Assembly (NCBI GenBank): GCA_019894665.1
Contig: JAGXOC010000014.1
Location: forward strand, 1 to 36,851
Direction: 5' to 3'
DNA: 36,851 nucleotides
Source: Candidatus Thorarchaeota archaeon
GTDB lineage: Archaea; Asgardarchaeota; Thorarchaeia; Thorarchaeales; Thorarchaeaceae
Below, in pieces: positions 23,949-31,473 of this stretch; positions within the stretch are counted from its first letter, which is position 1, and each line of letters begins with the position of its first letter. The notes under the pieces were generated by a model. The model saw nothing but the letters and a program-made list of their open reading frames with translations, searched no databases and was not told the DNA's origin. The position numbers and the translations under genes were made by a program.

Positions 23949-25403
23949 ATGAATCCGGATGACCCGCAGTATCGTGAAGAGAGTGACTTACTGGGCACGA
24001 GACAGATTCCCAAAGATGCCTATTGGGGAATACAGACGCTTCGTGCGCAGGAGAACTTTGGTGTATCACTTGTTCGTCTTTACAACTATTCGACATTAGT
24101 GAAAACAATGGCTATGGTCAAGAAAGCCTGTACTCAGGCAAACCAAGACCTTGGGCATATCAGTACAGAATTTGCCGAAGCAATCATCCAAACCTGTGAT
24201 GAGATTATTGCTGGTGAGCTTGAAGACCAATTTGATGTCGATATGCTTCAAGGCGGCGCAGGTACGTCAACCAATATGTGCACGAACGAGGTGATAGCTT
24301 CTCGTGCTAACGAGATCCTAGGCGAATCTCGAAATACAATGAGTCCAATTTCTGCACACGATCATGTGAACCTATCACAGTCGACAAATGATGTCTATCC
24401 TACTGCAATCAAAATTGCTACCATCTATGGTCTTCGTAATCTCTCCTCCAATCTTCAAGATTTGATAGATGCACTTGATGAGAAATCTGTGGAGTTCAAG
24501 GACACTTTGAAGCTCGGCAGGACTGAAATGCAGGATGCTGTTCCGATTACTCTTGGACAAGAGTTCGGAGCCTGGTCTGCAGCTTTAAAGCGTGATTTGA
24601 AGAGGATAGCATCAGCAATTGACATTCTGAAAAGTCATAATATTGGAGCTACCGCAATCGGCACGTCTCTCAATGCTGACCCAGAATACATCAAGCTGGC
24701 TGAAAAACATCTCAGAGTGGTCACAGGTATTGAACAACTGAAAACTGCAGAGAACCTCATCGATGACACGCAGAACTCGGATGAGTTCGTTCATGCCTCA
24801 GGTCTTCTGAGAGTACTTGCAACAAATCTCTCAAAGATTTGCGGGGACCTTATCCTCTTATCATCTGGCCCAATTGGTGGGTTTCATGAAATTATTCTTC
24901 CACCTGTCCAACCCGGATCATCAATTATGCCAGGCAAAGTGAATCCTGTGATTCCAGAGATGATTACACAGGTATCATTTCAGGTGCTTGGTCATGACAT
25001 GGTAATCTCAATAGCTGCCCAGTCAGGTCAACTAGAACTCAATGCCTTCGAACCCGTGATTGCTTTCAACTTCTTTCAAGCCCTAAAGATTCTAAAGAAT
25101 GCGATACCCATTTTTACAGAGAAGTGTGTCAAAGGCATCAAACCCAATCCTCAAGGTCTAGATATCGTACACAAAAGTGTGGGTCTTGTCACTGCATTGA
25201 ATCCTGTAATCGGATACAAGGCTGCATCTCGGATTGCAAAGACGGCATTAGATACAGGTCGTCCTATCCGCGAGATTGTCTTAGAAGAAGGTCTCTTGGA
25301 TGCGGAATGGCTAGATGTTATCCTTTCACCTAAGCGCATGACTCAAGCTGGTACACCAGGTCATGTGCATAAAAAGACAAAGGAACTTCATGATCCAGAT
25401 TAG
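23949..25403 (+). CDS. aspA: Aspartate ammonia-lyase (fumarase/aspartase superfamily)
   Basis: AspA reversibly deaminates aspartate to fumarate and ammonia. The 484-residue protein starts with EESDLLGTRQIPKDAYWG and TLRAQENF, the wording of aspartases; class II fumarases carry ...WGAQTQRS... instead. It contains the superfamily signature GSSIMPGKVNP (about 323-333), with the catalytic serine on the flexible loop, plus AGTSTNMCTNE and the TGRP/E-x-V segment near the end. It would act as a homotetramer in the cytosol. The ATG at 23949 is preferred over the GTG at 23940 because GGTG/GAGG lie just upstream. It is third in the run after the persulfide dioxygenase and GGT, 46 bases downstream. A fumarase role is not excluded. 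Confidence 0.9.
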   Translation: MNPDDPQYREESDLLGTRQIPKDAYWGIQTLRAQENFGVSLVRLYNYSTLVKTMAMVKKACTQANQDLGHISTEFAEAIIQTCDEIIAGELEDQFDVDMLQGGAGTSTNMCTNEVIASRANEILGESRNTMSPISAHDHVNLSQSTNDVYPTAIKIATIYGLRNLSSNLQDLIDALDEKSVEFKDTLKLGRTEMQDAVPITLGQEFGAWSAALKRDLKRIASAIDILKSHNIGATAIGTSLNADPEYIKLAEKHLRVVTGIEQLKTAENLIDDTQNSDEFVHASGLLRVLATNLSKICGDLILLSSGPIGGFHEIILPPVQPGSSIMPGKVNPVIPEMITQVSFQVLGHDMVISIAAQSGQLELNAFEPVIAFNFFQALKILKNAIPIFTEKCVKGIKPNPQGLDIVHKSVGLVTALNPVIGYKAASRIAKTALDTGRPIREIVLEEGLLDAEWLDVILSPKRMTQAGTPGHVHKKTKELHDPD

Positions 25404-25410
25404 TAGGGCA

Positions 25411-25809
25411 ATGTTCAACAAGATCCTGGTCGGGATAGTTTCCATCCGCTCCAAGTTAAACTCAGTATTAAACCAAACAATGCCAGTGGAAAGAGGAACG
25501 GTAGTATCGAAACTGTACATGCGGGATAATAACGTAGTAAACTTGGAGGTTGGAGACGAGAAAGTTGTTTTGTTCTATGATAGCTCGCTTGATACCGTTC
25601 GTGCTTTCTCTCATACTCAAAACAGCCAGAATTTCACATTCACATATTCAAATGGAGATATCATAGACGAAGAGACCTCATCTATTTGGAGTACGGAGGG
25701 TACTTCAAATCAAGAATTATTATTTGTCGTAGACAGCTTTGATGTGATGTGGTTTGCATGGGTAGCTTTCTATCCTCAAACAGGTTTACTCTGCTTTGTA
25801 TGTAGTTAG
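25411..25809 (+). CDS. Orphan ORF, possibly degenerate
   Basis: I do not recognise this 132-residue ORF, which starts seven bases after the aspA stop. The central part is beta-rich and hydrophilic (VVNLEVGDEKVVLFYD, FTFTYSNGDI), like part of an extracellular sandwich domain. It has no signal peptide or clear membrane anchor, and the C-terminus ends in an abrupt hydrophobic, cysteine-containing stretch. It could be a genuine small protein, or the remnant of a surface protein that lost its ends. The start is uncertain: the ATG at 25411 has TAGGG just upstream, and an internal ATG precedes PVERGTVV. It converges on the phosphate transporter gene. Confidence 0.42.
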   Translation: MFNKILVGIVSIRSKLNSVLNQTMPVERGTVVSKLYMRDNNVVNLEVGDEKVVLFYDSSLDTVRAFSHTQNSQNFTFTYSNGDIIDEETSSIWSTEGTSNQELLFVVDSFDVMWFAWVAFYPQTGLLCFVCS

Positions 25810-25826
25810 AACTTTGCCCTCGAGAA

Positions 25827-27437
25827 TCATCTGTCCATAATCACATCATAGGCTATATTGTCAGCATGGTCGCTGATTCTCTCCAGATTTCTCAGGGTCT
25901 CAATAAAGACTGGGTCTGCTTCAGGCTGACATGTTCCCGTTCTGACCCGTTCAATATGCAAATCTTTCAGTTTTCTCTCTAGATCATCAACGTCATCCTC
26001 AAGTTTCACTGCGGTTTTGGCAAGATCCTTGTTCCTGGTTTTGAGGGCTTTGATCGCAGTAGAGTATGTTTCCTCTACAAGGTCAAACATCTCAGTTAGA
26101 TTCTTAGATCCTTCCGGAGAGAATGATACTCCATTCTTTAGTTTCTCGATCACAAATTCAGCAATATTGGATGCGAGGTCTCCAACACGCTCGATATCCG
26201 TGAGGATTGCTAGGAGCTTTATTCTCCAAATAGCATCTTCCTTGTTGAGTTCCTCTTCTCTTATTTTATCAATGAAATCTTCAGTGCTTCTACAGCTCTC
26301 GTCGACCTCATCTTCAAGTCGGATGACTTTTCTTGCGTCATCGAGGTTTTTTGTAAGAAGCGCGGTTTTGCTGAGAACAATCATCTCAATAGTTTTCTCA
26401 GCGGTTCGGAGTGCTTCTCTCTCAGACTCAAGTAGTGCTGCTTGAGGCATATGGAGCATCTCATCGTCGAAGAAGTGTTTACCGATGACCTCTCCCTCTT
26501 TATCTGGGATGAGTCTTTCACAAAATCTGACTAGTAGTCCTACTAAGGGGATGAAAATCAAGCTCACAATCACATTGAAGATAGTATGTGCGTTCGCAAT
26601 CTGACGTGGAAGACTTGCATCTGTTACTAAAACAAGATCTGAAAATGGACCAAGAAATGGTAAGAATATTGCAACACCCACTATGTTGATGATTGTCTGC
26701 GCTATTGCCGTACGTTTTGCTGGGGTTGTTGCTCCTAATCCTGCAAAGAGTTCTAAGAAACATGTTCCAATGTTAGCACCCATCACAAGTGCGATTGCTG
26801 GTCCGAGTGTAATCACATCTGCGGCACCCATTGCAATAACCAGACTAGTGGTGGCGGAGCTACTCTGAGTCACTCCTGCAATTAGGGCTCCAATGAGAAT
26901 CCCAATAATTGGAATCGAACCATAATCATTGATGAGATTACTGAAGAATGGATAGTCCGTAGTCAATGGTCTGGCTCCTTCCTTCATGAACTCCATTGCG
27001 AGGAAAAGTAGACCTAGACTGAAAATCACTGTGCCTATTAATTGCACTTTCTCATTCTTTGAAAACATTTTCATGAAGAAACCAATGGCGACAAGTGGCC
27101 AGAACACGCCACCAATGTCAAAGGATACGAGTTGTGCAGTGACGGTGGTTCCGATCTCTGAACCTAACATGACATTCACTGATTGTCGAAAGGTCATCAT
27201 CCCTGCGTTTACGAAGCCAATCAGTGTCAAGACGGTGATACTAGAGCTCTGAGTCATGAATGTGGCTGCTGTACCTGCAGCCATTCCCTTGACAGGATTA
27301 TTGCTCACTTTCTCAAGTACGCGTACTACACTCTTACCGGATATCTTACCAAGTGTTTCTCGAAGAAGAGTCACACCATACATAAAGAGAGCAAGTCCGC
27401 CGATGATGTTGAAAGCGATTGTCAATTCTTCCCACAT
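25827..27437 (-). CDS. Na+/phosphate cotransporter with PhoU-like tail
   Basis: This 536-residue membrane protein belongs to the PNaS (NptA/YjbB) family. Two inverted repeats carry the family's QSSS motifs, FMTQSSSIT near residue 63 and GVTQSSSATTS near 190, which form the Na+ and phosphate sites. About nine helices occupy the first ~320 residues. The rest is a soluble PhoU-like helical domain with charged heptads (RLEDEVDES..., KLEDDVDDLERK), probably regulatory. The protein would move phosphate coupled to sodium. The ATG at 27437 (MWEELTIAF) is used instead of the TTG two codons upstream. No phoB/phoR-type partner is nearby. Confidence 0.92.
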   Translation of the reverse strand: MWEELTIAFNIIGGLALFMYGVTLLRETLGKISGKSVVRVLEKVSNNPVKGMAAGTAATFMTQSSSITVLTLIGFVNAGMMTFRQSVNVMLGSEIGTTVTAQLVSFDIGGVFWPLVAIGFFMKMFSKNEKVQLIGTVIFSLGLLFLAMEFMKEGARPLTTDYPFFSNLINDYGSIPIIGILIGALIAGVTQSSSATTSLVIAMGAADVITLGPAIALVMGANIGTCFLELFAGLGATTPAKRTAIAQTIINIVGVAIFLPFLGPFSDLVLVTDASLPRQIANAHTIFNVIVSLIFIPLVGLLVRFCERLIPDKEGEVIGKHFFDDEMLHMPQAALLESEREALRTAEKTIEMIVLSKTALLTKNLDDARKVIRLEDEVDESCRSTEDFIDKIREEELNKEDAIWRIKLLAILTDIERVGDLASNIAEFVIEKLKNGVSFSPEGSKNLTEMFDLVEETYSTAIKALKTRNKDLAKTAVKLEDDVDDLERKLKDLHIERVRTGTCQPEADPVFIETLRNLERISDHADNIAYDVIMDR

Positions 27438-27551
27438 AGTCAACGGGTGACGTCCTGTCTATACGCTACATATGAACTTTGTGAGTCATCAATTCTACTG
27501 TCGCAAGAAAATGAAACTCCAGGATTGATTCCCGGAGCATGTTCTCTTCAA

Positions 27552-28505
27552 TTAGCTTCTCTTGTTGCGTGTGAAACCTGAACACGCATATGACTTGATG
27601 CCTTCTTTCTCAAGCACATCTAGAATCAGGTTCATTCCAATAGAGTCTGAGCTATCATGTCCAGCAATCACAACATAGAGACCCTCTTCCTCGCAGGCTT
27701 TCTTGAGGTCCTCGGGCATATGCATTGTGACTATTGTACTCACTCCTGCACGAGCTAATTTCGGGATTGATTTGGGTCCAGCTGAAGTTCCCCCAGTGAA
27801 GAAGACAAACTTCTCTCCCACACTACCTTCATTTTTCCCTACAATAATCTCAGGACCTGCTCCAACCTTTTCAGCCTCCTGGTACTCAGGAATCTCAAGA
27901 AGTTCGTCAACTAAGTCTCCCAAGGTCTGTGGATCTTTATCTTTCAGATATTTGGTGAGGAATTGATATCCTACTGAGTCCGCTGGTGTATGTGAACACA
28001 TGAATGGCATATCAAGTAGCTTAGCTGCATCAGTGGTCTGAGTATGGTTTCTCGCTTTAGTGAGAAGATGAACATCTTTCATCCGTTTTGCCATGGCTGA
28101 TTCAGCTTGAGCAATTGGGACTCCAGCTGCTGCCCATTGTTCAGGTTGAATTCTCATCACATAGTCCAAGTTTGAAACACCAATACCATGAGGATGGTGA
28201 GCTAGAACTAGATCTATCTGGTCACCCTTCTGGGTAAGACGGTCGGCAAGGACGATTTCACCTGTCCCGATGTCAATTCCACAAAGTAGACTAGTTATCT
28301 CTTGGTCCTCATTTCCATAGAGAAGTCTACAGTCAGTGTACGGATTCCAAGCAACATCCTTGTCAGCTAGTTCTTTCTTTCGACCTTCAAGCTTCTCCAA
28401 GCCTTTCTTCGATTTCTCAAGAATCTGATTGACCCTATCTCTACCTCGGGGATCAGCTTCGATTCCGATATCTACTATCTTTCGATAAATTTCGTCGAGT
28501 TTCAT
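27552..28505 (-). CDS. NIF3/DUF34 family metal-binding protein
   Basis: This 317-residue protein shows the DUF34/NIF3 pattern. A dimetal-site motif AHHPHG occurs near residue 98, a middle region has CSHTPADS, and the C-terminal block has AGHDSSDSIG followed by LDVLEK, supplying further His/Asp/Glu ligands. NIF3 proteins form toroidal hexamers with a binuclear metal site. Their biochemical role is unsettled, with GTP cyclohydrolase-like or metal insertion functions proposed. The N-terminal ~65 residues are a charged helical extension (KSKKGLEKLEGRKKEL) that typical short members lack. The ATG at 28505 has GAGGAT upstream at a long spacing. Confidence 0.85.
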   Translation of the reverse strand: MKLDEIYRKIVDIGIEADPRGRDRVNQILEKSKKGLEKLEGRKKELADKDVAWNPYTDCRLLYGNEDQEITSLLCGIDIGTGEIVLADRLTQKGDQIDLVLAHHPHGIGVSNLDYVMRIQPEQWAAAGVPIAQAESAMAKRMKDVHLLTKARNHTQTTDAAKLLDMPFMCSHTPADSVGYQFLTKYLKDKDPQTLGDLVDELLEIPEYQEAEKVGAGPEIIVGKNEGSVGEKFVFFTGGTSAGPKSIPKLARAGVSTIVTMHMPEDLKKACEEEGLYVVIAGHDSSDSIGMNLILDVLEKEGIKSYACSGFTRNKRS

Positions 28506-28608
28506 AATACTACTGTAGTGTATCCTCAGTTTGAACCTTTCGACACATGCTGAAACTAAGCCTGGTAGCTCACGTTAAAACTCGACGAACTTGAGGATGT
28601 CTGATTTA

Positions 28609-29628
28609 CTAATACCCCCGTTCGATATCAACCTGGTTTAGAAAGTCAGTCCTTCCTTGAGCAAATCTTGTGATATTCTCTATCACTTCATTCCAGCGTT
28701 CAAGATCATCCATCGGAGATGCCCCTCGGTGTGGTGATAGTACAATGTTGTCGAGCTTATGGAATGAGTGATTAAATGGATATTTTCGCTCTTTGTCATC
28801 AGGTTCCGGGCGGTACTCATACCAAACATCAATGGCGGCACCTGCAATTGTCCTCTCAGATAGTGCTTTGAACAATGCATCCTCGTCTATCACTGGACCC
28901 CGTGCGATGTTCACCACAAGTCCATCACTACCCAGTAGTTCCAGTTCCTTTTGACCAATGAGTCCTAGTGTGTCAGGTGTCTGTGGCACTGCTACAATCA
29001 GTATGTCAACCTCTTGGAGGAACTCATTCAATTGACCAGTTTCATACTTCTTCGCAGGTGTTGGCAGGCTCTCTGTCTTTCCATCCCAATTGTTTCTACA
29101 GATAAAGAAATTGACATTGAAACCTGATAGGAACCGATGTACTTTCTTATTGATCGCACCATAGCCGAGGAGACCAATGTTCCTATCTCTAAGGGGTTTT
29201 GACTTTCCATGGTTGTCACCCCTTCTCCAGAGACCCTCGGCCATCCAGTTGTGGTGAGGGACAACCTTGTTTGTCAAAGCAAGTAATAATGCGATGACGT
29301 GCTGAGCAGTGAAGTATGTGTTTCCATGTCCATTGACTAGAACTACATCCCGCGTCTTTACCAATTCTCTGAATGGCTCGAGGTGATGCTGAACACCAAC
29401 TCCTGGATTGATGAATAACCGGAGATTCTCTGCGGAATCAAGAAACTCTCGAGTCGGGCGCCATCCTACAACAACGTTGGCATCTCGTGAGTGTTTCAGA
29501 TATACTTCTTCTGTTTCTTCATCTGGAAATATCAAGTTCAGGTTGTCAACTGATGAAAGCCCCTTGCGCAGGTAGTTCTCTAGTTCCTCGCGAGGTTTCC
29601 AGATGAATAAAACATTGGTCTCTTCCAT
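28609..29628 (-). CDS. D-isomer-specific 2-hydroxyacid dehydrogenase
   Basis: This 339-residue NAD(P)H-linked oxidoreductase has a Rossmann motif in GLLGYGAINKKV (the G-x-G-x-x-x motif is changed to GYGAI), the substrate Arg in VNIARGPVIDE, an acidic residue in DVWYEYRPEP and the catalytic His in LSPHRGA. It would interconvert 2-oxo and D-2-hydroxy acids; candidates include phosphoglycerate or hydroxypyruvate reduction. The ATG at 29628 follows GGAGG by nine bases, so the two extra residues of the track ORF are dropped. It heads a minus-strand run with NIF3 and the phosphate transporter, though gaps of over 100 bases suggest separate promoters. Confidence 0.9.
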   Translation of the reverse strand: MEETNVLFIWKPREELENYLRKGLSSVDNLNLIFPDEETEEVYLKHSRDANVVVGWRPTREFLDSAENLRLFINPGVGVQHHLEPFRELVKTRDVVLVNGHGNTYFTAQHVIALLLALTNKVVPHHNWMAEGLWRRGDNHGKSKPLRDRNIGLLGYGAINKKVHRFLSGFNVNFFICRNNWDGKTESLPTPAKKYETGQLNEFLQEVDILIVAVPQTPDTLGLIGQKELELLGSDGLVVNIARGPVIDEDALFKALSERTIAGAAIDVWYEYRPEPDDKERKYPFNHSFHKLDNIVLSPHRGASPMDDLERWNEVIENITRFAQGRTDFLNQVDIERGY

Positions 29629-29750
29629 GATCAATGACCTCCTTTGGCCACCTTAATAGCTCTTCTGCAACTCAGTTTTTTTGTGCTATGGAAGAATAAT
29701 CAACTAATCATTACTATACTTTGAAGTGCACGAAGTCTGAATCACTAAGT

Positions 29751-29783
29751 GAAAATAAAAGAACGGGAGCCAAACGTTCCCGT
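29751..29783 (-). terminator. Terminator-like hairpin inside a gene-free 275-bp stretch
   Basis: On the minus strand ACGGGA (29778-29783) pairs with TCCCGT (29763-29768) around a nine-base loop and is followed by TTCTTTTATTTT. No annotated minus-strand gene ends here; the region between 29629 and 29903 is otherwise AT-rich, with promoter-like sequence for the flanking divergent genes. It may end a small RNA starting near a TATA-like GATTATAG at about 29850. Confidence 0.4.
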
Positions 29784-29903
29784 CCGACACGATATTGGAT
29801 GACTATCTAATGAATGCTGATTGTCGATATCGTAATAGAGAAGCTAGTTTTCTTTCTATAATCTAAGATGTAATATGTAAGCTGTAATAAATATTGCTAT
29901 TAT

Positions 29904-31283
29904 ATGTTACATATGGAAGAAGGAGTAGATAGTTGGCCCGGACAACCAAAGTGGATGATCAACCAAACCAAAAATACCCACAGGCGAATAAAGAAAAGGC
30001 CGTTCGATTCAGAGATCACTAGCATGTCAGTCGAGCTAAGGAAACTACGGTACATGGATAAGATACGACTCATTAGTCGGGATGCTCGATTGACAATTGT
30101 TGCCTTCATGTTCTCGGCGTTTGGTTTCGGGATAAATGATGTATTGTTCAATCTGTATATGCTCGAGGCTGGGTTTGGAGAGGACTTTCTTGGTTTCTTC
30201 CTCTCTATCTCTATGTTTCTGGCTGGCGCCCTCGCAATTCTAGCTGGAATGGTAGCTGATAGATATTCCAGAAAGAAGATACTCCTTGTAGCAAATGTCA
30301 CTCTCTTCATTGCGATATTCATTCAATACTCTACTCTCTCCCCAATCTTCCTCCTACTATCTCAGATTCTCAATGGAATTGGCTATGGATTCACTGCGGT
30401 CTGTTGGGGCCCGTACACAGTAAGTGTCACAACTGAAGAGGAACGAGTCCATGTGTTTAGCGTTCGATTCGCGTTCTTTTTGGTCGCCAGTCTTCTTGGC
30501 TCTCTGACAGGAGGGTTCTTGCCTACAATCTGGACCAATTTGGGTGTCGCAATGAATCTACTGACTGCTTACAGATTCTCTCTCTGGACAGCGTTGATTC
30601 CTCTTGCATTGTTAGTGCTAACCATTATCCGAATGACCCCTGACAAAGTCAATACGAATAGAAGGCGCCTCAGTTTTGACAATGTCCGTAATCGTGGGTT
30701 TATTGGTAAGTATGCGTTCGCCTGGACAGTATCTGGACTAGGTGCTGGCATGTTCGTTCATTTCTTCAATGTGTTCTTCAGCCGTGCATTCAATGCTGAC
30801 GCAACCACAATTGGCATCATTTTCGCAATCAACACATTGGTTATGGCCGTAGGGAATTTTGCATCACCTGCTATTGTAGATCGATTTGGAAAGCTTGCTA
30901 CAATCATTTGGTTCCAGGTGATCTCAATACCGTTTCTCCTGTCGCTTGCGTGGTCACCAGTCCTTTATTTTGCAATCTTCGGATTTGTAGGGCGTGCCTT
31001 GTTCATGAACATCGCATGGCCAGTGATGGATGTATTCTATATGGAAGGTCTCGAAAAAGAGGAACAGTCAACTGCGATGGGTGTCATCAACACAGGCGAC
31101 TCTCTCAGCCGTGCCATAGGTCTCAACATCGGTGGTTGGCTAATGGCTGCGGGATTTCTTCGGGCACCATTCGCATTAGCTACTGTGCTCTATACTGCCA
31201 GCATTATGCTGTTCTATTGGTTCTTCGGAAAGTCCAGTGAGGAATCCACATCTAGCGATGAATCAGTTGCATACATAGAATGA
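29904..31283 (+). CDS. MFS transporter
   Basis: This 459-residue protein has twelve predicted helices. The MFS loop motif after helix 2 is GMVADRYSRKKIL (G-x-x-x-D-R-x-x-R-K), with a weaker counterpart VDRFGKLA in the second half. A hydrophilic, basic N-terminal stretch of about 60 residues precedes helix 1, longer than usual, and the C-terminus is Ser/Glu-rich. The substrate is unknown. Start choices are ATG 29904, ATG 29913 (MEEGVDSW) or ATG 30024 (MSVELRKL). A TATA-like TAATAAATATT at 29885-29895 places initiation near 29915-29920, so 29913 or a downstream start is more likely than 29904. It is distinct from the first MFS gene at 15531. Confidence 0.85.
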   Translation: MLHMEEGVDSWPGQPKWMINQTKNTHRRIKKRPFDSEITSMSVELRKLRYMDKIRLISRDARLTIVAFMFSAFGFGINDVLFNLYMLEAGFGEDFLGFFLSISMFLAGALAILAGMVADRYSRKKILLVANVTLFIAIFIQYSTLSPIFLLLSQILNGIGYGFTAVCWGPYTVSVTTEEERVHVFSVRFAFFLVASLLGSLTGGFLPTIWTNLGVAMNLLTAYRFSLWTALIPLALLVLTIIRMTPDKVNTNRRRLSFDNVRNRGFIGKYAFAWTVSGLGAGMFVHFFNVFFSRAFNADATTIGIIFAINTLVMAVGNFASPAIVDRFGKLATIIWFQVISIPFLLSLAWSPVLYFAIFGFVGRALFMNIAWPVMDVFYMEGLEKEEQSTAMGVINTGDSLSRAIGLNIGGWLMAAGFLRAPFALATVLYTASIMLFYWFFGKSSEESTSSDESVAYIE

Positions 31284-31473
31284 GGTGTGGCCAGGTCGCG
31301 GCAGAGCTCAATGTGGTAGGAGGGGGGGAGTTATGTAATGAGGGCATGTTACGAAAACTAGGCCCTACCGATTCTCTGACCACGCGCATACGTGGGTTTT
31401 GGGTCCTATTAAGCTTCTCCATCAGTGTATAATATTCGCGCTGATATGCATAATCAAGCCAGTCGCTAATATT
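31284..31473. other. Convergent intergenic stretch with nested hairpins, possible RNA element
   Basis: This 190-base gap separates the MFS and kinase genes. It is GC-rich at its left end, with a G7 run, then contains a nested fold: TAGGCCC (31359-31365) pairs with GGGTCCTA (31401-31408, one bulge), enclosing CCACG/CGTGG (31380-31384 and 31391-31395). A TATAATAT box lies at 31428-31435. No ORF is supported. It could hold terminators for both genes or a small structured RNA. A tRNA was considered and rejected. Confidence 0.35.

Noticed and set aside
26017-26445. 142-residue Ser/Leu-rich plus-strand ORF opposite the PhoU-like tail
   Set aside because: Its serine-rich composition is what the antisense of Glu/Lys/Asp-rich helices produces.
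31300-31385. tRNA-like D-arm wording (AGCTCA...GGTAG) in the 31.3-kb gap
   Set aside because: No matching acceptor stem, no T-loop and no CCA-compatible end could be found in register, so it is not called as a tRNA.
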